From positions 372,001-436,000 of the forward strand of contig JAFEKR010000028.1 in NCBI GenBank assembly GCA_019022495.1: 64,000 nt of DNA, read 5' to 3'. The stretch comes from Epichloe hybrida (lineage: Eukaryota; Ascomycota; Sordariomycetes; Hypocreales; Clavicipitaceae). Position numbers and translations under genes: made by a program. This document shows, piece by piece, positions 35,729-47,945 of the stretch. Under the pieces are notes generated by a model. That model was not told where the DNA came from, did no database searches, and saw nothing but the letters and a program-made list of their open reading frames with translations. Numbering within the stretch: position 1 is the first letter of the stretch; the number at the start of each line of letters is the position of its first letter.

Positions 35729-36510
35729 TAACAACATTCCTTCCTAACGGCTTTTTTGCGGCGGCTCTAGTGACCTCCCGAGACTTTGTGCAGTTGCTAT
35801 TCAGTCACTCTGCATGAGTCCATTCAACAAGCACCTACATCAATGCAAATTCCATATTGCTCAAATATTCGTGCTTCGTTGAATAACTGCTACAAATCGG
35901 TTTGGAGCAAAGAGCACTGGAACTATGGGTGGAGTGTGAACAGACCATACTGTTCCATGTTTTGGTCATGAGCAGGATTGCTTGATCGATTTCAGCAGGT
36001 TCATCGTCTAGTGTAATAAGCTGTGGGACCTGTGCAGGAACTGGAGAGAAGCTCGATGTATAAATGTGAAGATAAACTCGTGGTCGGATCAGAAGAGCAA
36101 GAGTTAGAAGCTGGTCCTGGTCCTTGACGGCGGCAGTGACTCAGAAGTTTCAGACGTACATGTAAGTTAATACAGTGGAAAGTTGCTTTGGAATATGTAG
36201 TAGTGTCAGAACAGGGTTGAGGCGAAAAAAGAGGTATCCACTTATTCTTGAAGGGTACACGTCAATGGTTGCCGCCTAATCATCGGCTCTTTGGCGCGTT
36301 TGCACAAGTTCTGGCCAGTCAGCACATGGAGCATTATTACTGTTATGTCTTTGTGCTCTTTCTTTTTTTTTTCCCTTTTGCAACAGCCAACTTTACATGC
36401 TCCTACGTCGCCCTCGACAGCATCAACCACATACCACACACAACTCTTTCTTTAGAGAATTAGATCCAGCATCCGTTCTTTATCCTTTCTCGCGGTCGTC
36501 ATAAAACGCA
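35729..36510. other. Intergenic region and promoter of the RRM gene
   Basis: This 782-bp stretch between two plus-strand genes has a pyrimidine-rich tract at about 36,345-36,380 and CAACAGCC downstream, resembling the promoter of a well-expressed fungal gene. No other gene was recognised. Confidence 0.45.
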
Positions 36511-37749
36511 ATGGCAACCACTTCGATGGATTACGAGGCTGCGGGTGGTGACCGCTATGAAGGTAGGCTCGGTTCCACAGAACCTACTGCAAATTATCAA
36601 TATTTGCATTGGTTTGCGCACCTTGTCCTGATAACCTTTCTCTTCTATTCAACGTACTAATGCTTCTTTTTTTTTAATTAGACGAGGGTCCACGCTACGA
36701 TCGTGACAACAGGAGTGCATCCCCTCGGCCCACTCGCGACGATAACGAGGGCGGTCGTCGTCGATCAATTTCACCAAACGGAAACGCTGAAGCGTAAGTA
36801 AAGTCCTCTAAAAAACTCTGGTATCGTTCAACTCACCGATTTATTTTCCTCAAGTATGTCAAAGGAGTCTTCTGGTCCCAAAGACGATGACGACGGTGCA
36901 GTCAATCCAGGTTCAAATCTCTTTGTCACTGGCATTCATCCTCGTTTGTCTGAGGCGGAGGTTTCCAAGATGTTTGAAAAGTATGGCGACGTTGAAAAAT
37001 GTCAAATTATGCGCGATCCACATACGAAGGAGTCCCGTGGCTTTGGGTTCGTCAAGATGGTCACCTCAGAGCAAGCTGAAGCCGCAAGAGAAGGTCTTCA
37101 AGGTGAACAGATTGAAGGGCGCACCTTGAGTATTGAAAAAGCACGCCGAGCATGCCCTCGTACCCCAACACCCGGCAAATATTTTGGACCACCTAAGCGA
37201 GGTATGTATAGCATCGACAACCTCTACTCTTTGTACTCTGGCTGATTGTGGCTAGATCCTCGTCCTCGTTTTGATGATCGTCGTCGCGGCGGATACGGTG
37301 GTAGCGGCGGCTACGGACGCGATGAAACTTACAGATACCGTGGGTATGAACGGAACTATGATCGCCGACAAGAAGATCGCGGTTATGAACGCGGCGGCTA
37401 CGAACGTAGCCACGACCGTCCAGCCTACAGAGACGAGCGTAGATACGATGATCGTAGCTATACTCGCGAATCTGATCGAGGAGCATATGAACGCAAAGAT
37501 CGTGATGAGTACTACGGTCGAGAACGGTATGGAGGCCGCGATGATCGAGACCGGTACGGTCCTCGTGGAGCCGCTGGTGGGTATGATCGTGATCGATATG
37601 AACGTCAAGCAGATCGTAGCGCTCCCAGAGATCGCGAAGGCATTGCGAGTGGATCTGGCTACGGGGAGTCAGCTCCGAGATCTGAGGCTCGTGAGACATA
37701 TGGAGGTTCGGGCCACTTATCATATGTGCAAGACCATTCGCTAACCTGA
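36511..37749 (+). CDS. RRM protein with Arg/Gly/Tyr/Asp-rich tail (Tra2/SR-like splicing factor)
   Basis: Exons 36511-36562, 36682-36793, 36855-37201 and 37256-37749, 334 residues. Introns are 119, 61 and 54 nt with donors GTAGGC, GTAAGT and GTATGT. The N-terminal 70 residues are charged and Ser/Arg-rich. One RNA-recognition motif spans about 75-150 with RNP2 LFVTGI (77-82) and RNP1 RGFGFVKM (116-123). After RRACPRTPTPGKYFGPP a long tail (about 170-334) repeats RYE, DR, RGGY and YGG units. The layout matches transformer-2-like and related fungal nuclear RNA-binding proteins acting in pre-mRNA processing; the precise orthologue is not fixed. The repeated tail creates open frames on the opposite strand and in other frames; these are shadows. 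Confidence 0.9.
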
Positions 37750-39346
37750 GCAGGAACTGACCAATCTACTCGATGAGCTGGAATATTTATCTACTCCCCA
37801 ACCACCGATATTGCCTGGGTAGGATTGCCTTTCATATCGATCTCCGGGAATCGTTTGTTACACCTCCTAGCTTATGATCCGGAGCCCTTCATGTCATCAA
37901 CATAGAAACGATGTGATATCATGCTAGGACTGTTCCACTGAGCAGACTCCCGTCATGGGTGGTAAAGAGAAGATTGAAGAGTCCCCTGGATCTGTTTCAC
38001 TATGATCCAGCCCTTTTTTCTTTCGTTGTTGTTTATTATCTGCCATTAGGTCTCTTATGTCTGTTTGTTGTGTGTCTACTATAAGTTCATTTCTTTGACT
38101 TCCTTGTTATTCATGCGGCAACTGGGCTACGGATGGGGTCACTTGTATCAGCCCTCAAACCACTGCAGAGTTTTATCTTCGGCATCGTCATATTGCACGG
38201 CAGAATATGATAGCTATGGGCAGCACAACGTTCACAGGCAATGGCCTCGGCATTTGGCCAAGCAAATCCTTTCTGCACTAGGTTCGCAATCGACAACGGC
38301 AGCTGCTTCTTGCAGCGACATGTAACATTATCCTGAGAAAAGTTATCAACCTTCGCATTGCCCAACTGAAATGGACTTCAACTATCGGTATTCACATCTG
38401 AGAACGTTAAGAAGCTACACAATCATTGATTCGCACCAATTCGGACTAAATCGAAATTGATCGTAAAAATGCCGCCACCCGCGACTTAACGACCCAGCTC
38501 CTGTAAGATTTTTTTCAGCACCTCGGATAGTCAGGCGTCCTCGTTCGGAATGGCCGGTGCCCAACATGTGTGTATATGGCATGGCTGCTACTGCTTTGTC
38601 ATAATTCGTCTCACGGTATATTTGAGGTCCTAGTGATTGACCCACGAAAACACGTTTGGAGCTTCAACGCCACATTAGCTGAGTCACTTACCTGGCTTTC
38701 TTCGAAGTATTCGTGTTTCAATGTGCGCAATTGCTGACCTTCTACCTCAGGTAGTAGTTCGGGACAGGTCAGTCAACCCGTCGTCATAGTGCTCCCTGTT
38801 ACTATTGGTCTATTTCCTGGCTCTGAGTGAGAACCTGCCACATTATGTCCAAGGCCCTTTCGCAAGCTTTTGCTACCCAGGTTCGTACATGAGAGCCAGG
38901 TTTATGCCAAGAAACTTGGCGAACGTTGATCATCATTCGAAGCCACATGGCAGCTCTTGATCGCTGACCTGTAGCGTTCGCGTCCCGCCGACATGGAGTT
39001 CACACTTGTAGTTGTCATGGGCCTCAAATGGAAGATCGCATATCATGGGCCGTGTTATTGCGGTAGCTGACATGTCATGTCATAGCTTCATAGTATTGGC
39101 CATGCCACATTCCTTGACTTGTAAATGTACTGGTAGTGTTTCCGTCATCCCAAAGATCACCAAAGCTACACGTCACTGACCGACCATACGGGTTGCTGAA
39201 GAGTATTCAGCGGCCACGAATGCTGTCGTACGCACTTCGGATCATGGTATTTTCTCCAACCGACAATATGAATCAATGTACTGGCTAAATAAAAGAAAAT
39301 GCAGTATTATTGAGTTTTATAATTTTTTTTGCATCATTGCTTCTAT
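37750..39346. other. Convergent intergenic region of the RRM and SEC39 genes
   Basis: This 1.6-kb stretch between two stop codons is long for a convergent region. I translated all frames by eye and saw no convincing domain. Polyadenylation regions of both genes must lie here. Confidence 0.45.
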
Positions 39347-42218
39347 TTACATTCCCTCACGTGGCGTGTGCTTCTGGTTCACATTTGCTCCTATGAGCCA
39401 CCCTACGCCCGAAACCAAAGTCCCGGTTGCTGCCTCTCGTAACTGGTCACGTTTTCTAACTCGGTGGTGAGTTTCTTCGCCGTGCTCAGTATAATCCAAA
39501 TCACTCTCGCCCGAAATGCTTTGAAGGCCAGAAATAGTGGAAAGGTTCCTTTGTGCAATGCGGGCTGTCGCTCGAGACAGGTCAAGAAGAGACATCGGTG
39601 CTTCATCTGCCTGGCGTGCCGCTGCGCTGGCATTCACTGTTCTCGGCAGGTATTGCTCTTCCACTGAAGTATAGCCAAAGGCCCCAGGCAGTCTATCAGC
39701 ATCTGCCTCGGTATCCCAAGCTGCCTCATTGGCCACCTCCTCTTTGATCGCTGAGTCGAGCTGCTCTTCGCATCGCCGGAAACTCTTCAGAATATCCTGA
39801 AGCTCGCTAGTCGGGGCAAGGCGTAAGGCTGTTGCAAGACATTCTATGCGTTGCTCGAGGTGCCTGATATCAAGGTTACCACTTGCAGTACCAAGATGAG
39901 TTGGCTTTTTAGACCGTTCCGTGCGAATGTATTGACCTGCCTGCAACGCAGCTTTCCAGGACCACTTATCCAACGCAGGATGTGCGAGACTGGAAATATT
40001 GCCAGAGTGAGGGCCTAATCGACTTGCAACATATGAGTATGCCGTCTCAAAATCTTCCTCCCTCAGAGCAGCCTGAACACACAAAGCCGTGATGCGCCTC
40101 TCGGCCATTTCGATATTTGCATCAAGCTGCTCTGTTGTAAGGTCAATAGCGGTCAGATGACTACTATGGCATGGCAGTCCAGCTTTAGATATGTTGACGC
40201 CCATCTCCAAGAATTCTTGAAGTCTCGTGTAAGCGCCATGATTCTGTTCAAGGATATTTCCAACAATTGAGATAGGGTCAGAATGCACACGCAGCACAAC
40301 GGGACTGAACGGCTCCCCTGCCCTTACAACCAGACGGTAATCACTCAAAGCGTATGTAGCTTTTAGCAGAGCCTGAATCCTCATGGTTCCCGCTAATGAT
40401 GGTCCGACCGTACTCGGGAGAGCATGGAGTCTGGTGGGAGTTAGTGGCGATGGTCTTTTTATCCAGAGTGCGTCCTTACATTTCACCACATCTTTTAAGC
40501 CCCCCTCGAGCCCGATTGGGATTCGTCGCGTTATCAAACGCAGCCAAGGCAGATTTGTAAACTGCTTCTTGCATTACCTCCACTGGAAGACGTTTGTTAT
40601 CTGCATCTTCATACAAAGAGCGCGCTAGATCGTAGCCTATTGAGACAGTGTCAGTGAACTACCCTCAGCCGGGTGCGCACCATCAGATATCGTTGCCGAG
40701 GCGCTTCGACTTCTGTCCATACATACGCCCTTTTGATAACAGGAGCCTTAAAAGTTCGGCATCCATAAAATCTCCATCAATCGCGCCAAAAGTGCCGTTC
40801 TCGATAATCTGAGGGCCACGTGTTATGTTGTCACGCCAGCCACGTAGCCAAAGCAAATGTTTTTGAGTCCGTGTCATGTACTCATCGTCAGGAGTGGACT
40901 TCTGGTTGTCAATAGCCCGCAATATTTTCATGAACTCGGCTTTTTGATCTCGCATGTCACGAAGAAACGTGAGGTCTCTGACTGTCCTTACTGACGATGG
41001 AAGGCCATAGAGTGTCAGAATGTATGCACTCAAAATCAGAGCAAGCAGAAGTTTGGTAGATTCGGCATTTGGGCTGGTAAGCCGGTTGTTTGGTTCCATA
41101 ACATTATTTCTCGTAAAACTTGTAGTCTGATCTTCCCAGAATGTGGACGCATTGTCCAGAGACAAGTCTGGCAACGTTACCAGCGTTTCCTCGAGAGACT
41201 TGTACTTCTCATCATATGCAAGTTTGAATCTTAGCTTTGCCACTATATCGTAAAGTCTGGATAGGCACTCGAGGCTAGTGTCCTGTACACAGTAGACGCA
41301 GGCGAGCGTCGTTGTTGCGTAAGTTTCGCGAGAATAATCTTGGTGTTGTTTCGGAAGCTCCATGGTTAGTTCGTAACCGAAATCCACATCGTCCAGCCCC
41401 CCCCATTTCTCAAGAGCTTGAACGGCAACAGGCCACGACGATGAAGCTTGCAGAATTAGCCAATCCATGGCTTCTTGCCAGCCTTCACAGACGACACCCG
41501 GAAAATTCGCTCCGTTACCAGCCAATACTTCTTTCCAACGATTCAAGTTGTATAGCCATGGCCCAATAATGCTCCTCAGGTTATAATCAACGTTCGGCTG
41601 CCTTTGTGTCGATGAATCAGATTGCAGCAAAAGATACTTGCTCGCTTGACGATCAGATAACGTCTCAAACTGGTTCAAAGAGAATTCGGGTGATTTCCGA
41701 TAGTCGGTCGTTTGTTCTTTCTTGACATAGGGCAAGACGATGGTTAAAATCCACGTATGGAGGTACGAACTTCGATGGACAAATGGCAAAAGCAAATCCA
41801 ACAATTGAGAAGATATTCCCGTTTCGGTGTCCAATGAGCGAGCTCGCAATACCAAGAATCTATCGAGTGCATCCCCTTTGAGATCTGACTGTAGCCCATA
41901 GCATTTCAGTGACCGCAAATGTAACCTTCTGGCTTGTTTGAGAGCCCTAATTTCTGTCATTTTGATAACAGGTGACAAGTCCAGGGAATGAGCGTTTGTG
42001 TCCTGGAATTGCCCATTGGAGAGCTGTTGTAGAAATCCCACATATGAGGCAGGTTTCAAAGTCTCAGGTAAATAAGTCAAGAGAATCCGAAGCAGAAGTT
42101 CTTCGTGAAGGGTGGACGCATTAAGCTGACATAGCACTGCAAAGCTGTCGATGTCGGCATGTGTAGCGAAGTGCACTGCAAGCAGCAACACCTTCGCCGG
42201 AGACAAGGCGCTGGCCAT
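39347..42218 (-). CDS. SEC39: Sec39, ER tethering (Dsl1/NRZ) complex subunit
   Basis: Exons 42218-40727, 40636-40480 and 40430-39347, 910 residues. Introns are 90 nt (GTATGT donor) and 49 nt (GTAAGG donor, CTAAC branch), giving LLSKGR-YDLARSLYED and KRCGEMI-LHALPST. I start at the ATG at 42218 (MASALSPAKVLLLAVHFAT); the frame extends a little upstream only through non-ATG codons. The protein is an alpha-helical solenoid. Family landmarks are LLLAVHFAT near the start, ELLLRILLTYLPET (about 50-60), GWQEAMDWLI, and SPVVLRVHSDPISIVG late in the sequence. Sec39 with Dsl1 and Tip20 captures COPI vesicles at the ER. The final residues end PREGM. The gene is divergent from the complex I subunit gene (452 bp). 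Confidence 0.93.
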
Positions 42219-42670
42219 GATGTGCGAAGATACCAAGAATAAGTGAATCGATTCGGAAACAATCGGATGTGTTTAGAATATTTGATACATACAAAATCTC
42301 ACTCCGGCTAATAAGCTTTAGTTCGAACTTTGCCCCTTCAACCCTACGACGCATCGTTCCGCGCCAAAACCTCCCTTTTAGATTTAGCTGGCTTACAGGA
42401 AGTGCTGTGCAACTAACTGGGCCTACTCCGTACTTATGCGCCTACCGGGGGCATCTGCCGAGGCGCCAGACTAATCGTGTATACCTCTGTGCAGGCATTT
42501 CTTTCGAGGATGCACAAGTACCTACGTTAAGTCTGTGCTTAAGCATTGCTCCAATCACATCATCACAATTTCTGGACGCATCAATTCCTCAAGCTGCCCT
42601 CAACAACCAACCAGACATCATAAGTGTTGCGTTACGATTCAACTATAGTACCTGTTAAGGCCGACTCATC
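42219..42670. other. Divergent promoter of SEC39 and the complex I subunit gene
   Basis: This 452-bp stretch between two start codons is a compact shared promoter region. No element was recognised with confidence. Confidence 0.45.
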
Positions 42671-43107
42671 ATGGCATCGGGATATGGCATGCATGGAGGT
42701 ATCTATAAACATGGCTCCCTCCTTGTATATTGACTAAACAACTGACCGGAAATGCGTTAAGGTGTTGGACGCTGCTTTCCGTTCTGGCAGGAAGTCATGG
42801 CCTGCTACGTCGTGAATACCTCAGCTGAAGACGATTCCGGAAAGAAGAAATGTTCCCCAGCTCTGGAGGACTACTATGAATGCCTACACCACAAGAAGGA
42901 GGTAGGTGTGGCCATGATTTCCGCGGCTTCTGAGCCATGATAGCTGACCTGAGTATGTAGCATGCAAGAGCGCTGGCAATGCAAGCTGCGTACGCCCGAG
43001 CTGATACCGCGACACCCCGAGACGACGCACCGAGTGCCAAACAAATACGGAATCTGGGTTTGTTGGGTAAGGAGGAAGCCACGCAGAAAGTTCTCAGCAA
43101 GAGCTAG
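42671..43107 (+). CDS. Mitochondrial complex I accessory subunit, NDUFS5/15-kDa type (twin CX9C)
   Basis: Exons 42671-42698, 42762-42901 and 42961-43107, 104 residues. Introns are 63 and 59 nt (donors GTATCT and GTAGGT). Two CX9C motifs are exact: Cys14 to Cys24 and Cys40 to Cys50, the coiled-coil-helix-coiled-coil-helix fold imported by Mia40 into the intermembrane space. RCFPFWQEVMACYV and CSPALEDYYECLHHKKE match fungal NDUFS5-like NADH:ubiquinone oxidoreductase subunits as I know them. The C-terminal half is a charged helix with IRNLGLL. Other twin-CX9C proteins are shorter or lack the FPFWQEV run. No mitochondrial presequence is needed or visible. Confidence 0.9.
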
Positions 43108-45555
43108 TAGGCGTAATATTTAGCCAGCCACTATGTGTATGTTGATTCTGAAGATGTAATGCTCGTATTGTTGCGGCTGAGTTGACCGTTAAGTGTCCGT
43201 ATGTTATGATTGTTTTGCCGGGTATCAATGGCTATATGGAATTCTCACATGGGAAAACGCAGATACAAGTCTCGTAGTTGCTCTGATGGAATTCCCCATC
43301 GAACATGACGAATGGCAGGCCTAACAACGCCTAGTATCAGTTCGTTTTACTTCAACATGGTCTTTTCCCTGGAACTAAGTCGATTTGATCGCTGTCATAG
43401 ATGCATTCCATGACGTATTGCGAATTTTGGTACTGTCCTATGCTTTGCTCTGCTGTTTATAACCCCAGTACGGCTGCTCTTTGAACTTTTTACTTTATTT
43501 CTAATTATTAATTGCAACTAGCTGTAAAAATGATACGGTCAATAAATATCGCTCGCTAGACGCAGCCAGGACAACACCACATGACTTCAATTTGGCACGG
43601 AATTTCGCGTCGTGACGTAGCAATTGGTACAGCGCAGAACATGACTCATGGGTTTCAGCATTTGCAATATCCCCAACCTTCAACGATTGGTTGTCTGAGT
43701 GTCGGGGGGCTGATTCGCGCGCTTGTAGCAAGAGGAGTGAGTAGTGGTAGCGGTAACAGAACGAGGCGTCATCTAGCCTAGTGATTACATTAGCTAGCCA
43801 ACTTAGACGTTCCTTATCTTGGGCCATAACGAAGCACAATCTAAATTCATCATAGAAATATGTCTCCAAGTTTCCAACCAAGTACGCGGTTGTCGTAAAT
43901 TTGGATGACGTCGCATATTGCTATACTCAAGAATATTGACGTGGTCCTTTATTTTTCTGTAATGTAGGAAGCTGCATAACATGAATAGCAACGTTTCCAT
44001 CCTTCCTTATTGAATTTTTATAATTCTTTTTGCGCTCATTCGTTGTGGCCAATGAATCTGACGCAATACAAGTGTTCTTCATACAAAATATATGCCAGCA
44101 ATACCCAGCCAGGTGAATATTGGCCACCTTTACAAGATGCACAATAATCCTCTCTTCCTTGCGCTGAACAAAGGCGGTCAAGGAAGCTTGTGATTGAACT
44201 AGATGAAAGAAACAATACAAGCAGTTTATCCTCCTACCCAGGAGGGTTATCTATAAGTATAACATAATGTAAGACACCTGGACACGTCTGCTGTAGTGAA
44301 GACTTGTAATACAGCAAGTGGTGAAGTGTACGCTGCAGCGCATAAATACATCATACGATTTTCTCGCGATATCCTTCAAAATGGATATTGTGGCTCGCAA
44401 ACTTGTAGTCGGTGACTATACATCTCCACCCTAAGGGAAACGTACAGGGAAGGTCGCTCATCAAACAGAGACCTGTTCTGAAATGCAATACCAGGCATGC
44501 TTTCGATGCCATGGACGCGCAAAGAAATAAACGGTCGACTTATGTCAGACCTGTGCTACGACGCCAGATTTGGCAGCTCGACCGAGTGTGCGGTGCAGAT
44601 AAGCCTTTCGATTGTATATACAACAATATTCGCACAGAAACTTCGGTAAAGTTGAACACATGTATGCATTCATGAATTCGCTCGGGTCATGATTCCTGTC
44701 ATGTTTTAAACCCGAAACCTTGAGCCGATGGGCTTGTGATTGATGTTGTTGGTATCGGAAGCTCAACAGCAGGGGGACACGTCAATAGTAGTGATACAAG
44801 TAGGTTCTATGTGGCCAAATTTTGACCTCTCTAAGCGATTCATTGGACTTGAGACTCCCTGACAAAGCATAACTAACGCCAAACCTGGGACGAATCATCA
44901 GACTATCAACACATGACGTATTAACCGACTAGTGTCATAAACACATAGTCCTCGTGAATAAGTCTCTTTCTTATGTATGTGCATCATCTGAGCAAGAGAT
45001 CACACAAAATCACGTAGAATAGACGACAGCAATGCTTCCACCTAGGGCCGGTCCGCGATGAAGGCAAACGATCGTAAAGTTTGGATACAGCGTGGTAATG
45101 TTTACGGAGAACATTTCACGACAAGTAGCCAGTATCAGCACGTTCAACGCGTCAGGCACTCGCTTTCTTGAAGGGCAGGATAGATAGTCCAATATCGGCT
45201 CAGTGTGGAAATTATGAGCCACCTCTCAAATACGTTCTGATCAAGTGCTACCAGGCGGATCTCGCCTTGAATCGCGAGTTTTGCCCCGGCCATAGTGCGC
45301 TTCACATCGATTCTGATGGCGCTGTCACGCAGTGTCGTCAATGGTTCAGTAGCACGCGTTTGATGCACTGCTTGAATGAATGCTCAATCGTTCGTCGCTT
45401 AGTTTATAAACATGGTTGTACAATACCATATTGCTGAGATACGGAGCACGGATGATAGTGCCACTACATGATTGACTGGTCCAAGACCACTCATCGATAC
45501 ATGGGACACGTCCCATACACACAGTACGACCATGGAATCACACCCTGCCGGTGCT

Positions 45556-45890
45556 CAAGATATTACCGGTAGATTGGTTCGGGATCTCGGAATGCGCTTT
45601 TCGTATTTGAGCGAATCAGCTTCCGCAATACCCATGGTCTCAGGACACTTCCAGCTGGGTGTGTCTACTCCGTAGAGCCACTCCACAAATGCTACACCCC
45701 AGCAGTAATCCGTAATCTGCACTGCTTGGCGGTAGGGATGTAAATATAACGGTGTCTACATACAATCGAGCCTGGTGGAGTCTTGTGTTTATCCAACGGG
45801 CCACTAGTCCTGTTTTGTCCACAGAGTGCTCCGTAGATGTCAACGTCAAGCACTCGGGCTGAGCAAAGGTTGATGGTTTCCTGTGCAAAG
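45556..45890 (-). other. Possible two-exon gene fragment, unrecognised
   Basis: Two adjacent open stretches in different frames are joined by a good intron candidate. The first runs from about 45,890 to 45,764 (includes LDVDIYGALCG) and ends at a GTATGT donor. The second begins after a GTGCAG acceptor at about 45,717 and reads ITDYCWGVAFVEWLYG, then DTPSWKCPE, to a stop at about 45,556. The residue mix is plausible for protein (several Trp and Cys). No start codon was found, and the frame is closed by a stop just upstream. I do not recognise the family. It could be chance or a decayed gene. Confidence 0.25.
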
Positions 45891-46078
45891 TCTTCATGCC
45901 AGGATCAAGGTACAAATGCCCAACAAGAGGGCAGTGTATTTATTGTGCGCTTCCCTTTCCAACTTGGGCATATTGTACAATGACGTGTCCTTTCACTGTA
46001 CGTCGAAGCAGAAAGGGCAGACGAAGTGAAGAAATTATAATACAGCGTCAGCAATATAATGAATGTAGCTAAACCTCC

Positions 46079-46305
46079 AGTGGTGTCAAGGTCCATCGAA
46101 AGATCATCGTGCACGGTGCTCGGCTTAATTGGCAGTCATGATTCTGGGAATGCCAATTGCCAAAATCTGTGATCCTCACTTGAGTCGCGACTGCTCCAAA
46201 CTGGCGCTTCATTAAAGTAGAACCCGCAACTGCACATAACGGTCTGAAAGGAGATGCCTGCTTTACCAAGACCGTTTTAGGTTGGAAGGGGGCCGAAGAT
46301 CGTCG
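46079..46305 (-). other. Open stretch with a kinase-like DFG motif, unrecognised
   Basis: About 75 codons are open without a suitable ATG at the left end of the reading. The stretch contains QVRITDFGNWHSQ, similar in form to the DFG loop of protein kinases, but no HRD loop or glycine loop can be seen. It lies just upstream (minus strand) of the fragment at 45,556-45,890, so both might be parts of one broken or intron-rich gene. This is weak evidence. Confidence 0.2.
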
Positions 46306-46436
46306 GCTTCAGGAACCACCTCTAATGAAGTTGTAACACCTTACTCAGCTCAAATTGACAAAGATAGGGAGGGGGGAGGGGAACTGGGGAAGAGGGGGCT
46401 TCCACACCCTGGCCCCGGCATCCAGCCACCAAAACG

Positions 46437-46483
46437 GTCATGGGTTAATGTCCAGGTCCATGGGCTAATAGCCAGGTCCATAG
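46437..46483. repeat. Degenerate 20-nt direct repeat, about 2.4 copies
   Basis: The unit reads like GTCCATGGGCTAATAGCCAG; it follows a slightly diverged first copy and is followed by a partial third. No function is evident. Confidence 0.6.
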
Positions 46484-46886
46484 AGGTAGGTAGTTGAAGA
46501 ACCCCAGACATGGAAATGACCAGGATCCAATAACATGGGCCCTTGCACTGGCGGAAGGCGGCGGATCTTCCATCGCGCCCCCCACCAGAAAAGAAAACGG
46601 TTCACCAACATACATAACTAATCATAGCAGCCGGCCATGCATTGAGAGTCCCAGCTGACGGTCAGCAGGGCCTACACACTGGCACACAAAGCTACCCAAA
46701 TAACGGGAGACTAATATTACCTATGGGGCCGGGGCCGTCCTTGGTGGATCACGTCTTGGCCCCACGTCAAACCATTCCGGTGATTTTCGGGCGTACAGCA
46801 AACGACATCAGACGGGGATGGGATGTCTATTATGTATCCCATTGCGAAACCGATGACTTTGGGCATGCTGTACTTTAAATTTACCG

Positions 46887-46927
46887 TTTTTTTTTTTTTT
46901 CCATCTTGTTTTTTTTTAAAAAAAAAA
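46887..46927. repeat. Homopolymer T14 and T9A10 palindrome
   Basis: A run of 14 T (46887-46900) is followed 8 bases later by nine T and ten A (46909-46927). The T9A10 block is self-complementary. Such tracts often lie in nucleosome-free DNA or at old poly(A) insertion ends, and the length of the runs may also be a sequencing artefact. Confidence 0.7.
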
Positions 46928-47289
46928 CCAATGGGATGTGGGGTTTTCTTTCCTCCCACTCTGTACCTGTTACGTCTTGTGTCGTCATATCTATGTAGAA
47001 CGTTGGCTGTATCCCTGACCTGCCCCAGGACCCAGCGCCATGACCCGGAAGCAGGCATGCAGCCGAACGGCCTCATCCGCACATTACCTTCCATTCCCTC
47101 CCTGGCTGGGTTGCACCTGTGCTTTATGTACCCTTGTGATCTACGTTTGTGCTCCGTACTCCGCAGACACGGAGAATCTACTCAAACATGAGTTCGACTT
47201 CTAGGACTTTCTATCAGGACTCAGCAACAAACCTCCACCAAAGGCTCATGTTCTCGCTTACCTGAGATCGCAATTGAGCTGGGGTTGTC

Positions 47290-47945
47290 TTGCTTTTAAA
47301 AAGTAGTTAGTTGGCCATCAACCTTGACGAAGTCCATGAAAATGATGAAATTTCGCCGTTCCAGTACAATCGCGAGGCTGGCTGGTACGCCCCGTGTCGG
47401 TGCTGGAGGATGAGCAAATCCATGCGCATATGCATATACCGAGAAACCTTCGATCGGCAAATGCTACCCCAAGACTTGGTTCATAAATCGGTTCACACTC
47501 TTAGCACCACGATCGTCAGCTGCAGCGATTGCTTTCAACAGCGAGTAGCCGTTCGGATCAAGCTGTGGAAATATTGCTCCAGAATCCCATGAGCAATATT
47601 TCATGTTGTCCGGGCCGAGGAGAAGTGTATCTTGTACTGGGGTACGAACTGGCCTAAATTTTCCATGAATGCTGTAATGATAGATTGCACGATATCTTAG
47701 CCTGCTGTGATTTGTTCAGAACATCGCAAGGCCAAAGAAAGGCTCATTCTTTCTTGACCTTTCGAACGCCTGATATTCGAAGATAGGTCAAGATCGATGC
47801 GCATTCGCCCGGCGAAAAACAAATGGATCCCGAGGCAATGCCCCCATCCTCAGTCGCTTCTTGCCGATCCAAACTATCCCATATTTACTCTTTCCGCATC
47901 TACTAATTCCAAATACAGCTAACTGTAGAACTTGCAGCCATGTTC
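47290..47945 (-). pseudogene. Possible decayed coding region, unrecognised, with three in-frame stops
   Basis: A single minus-strand frame reads protein-like sequence for about 218 codons with only three internal stops (TGA near 47,788, TGA at 47718-47716, TAG at 47466-47464). The longest open part, 47,715-47,467, has 83 codons and includes RAIYHYSIHGKFRPVR, LLLGPDNMKYCSWDSG and FPQLDPNGYSLLKAIAAADD. After the TAG the same frame continues through YAYAHGFAHPPAPTRG to a stop near 47,297. No ATG opens the long part. I recognise no family. The stops could be pseudogene damage or could lie in introns I have not resolved. Chance cannot be excluded. Confidence 0.3.

Noticed and set aside
37193..37744. 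Long open frames on the minus strand and in another plus frame over the RRM gene
   Set aside because: They come from the repeated Arg/Tyr/Gly/Asp codons of the real exon; their residue mix (runs of His/Arg or Val/Ile/Thr) is artificial.
42219..42236. Upstream extension of Sec39 from TTG
   Set aside because: The ATG at 42218 gives MASALSPAK, which fits the family start.
43501..43827. Minus-strand frame of 108 codons with an ATG at 43827
   Set aside because: No recognisable domain; lies in the 3' flank of the complex I subunit gene. Cannot be excluded as an orphan gene, but unsupported.
46717..47191. Overlapping frames on both strands across the homopolymer tracts
   Set aside because: They are held open by T and A runs (poly-Phe/Lys) and have no other protein-like content.
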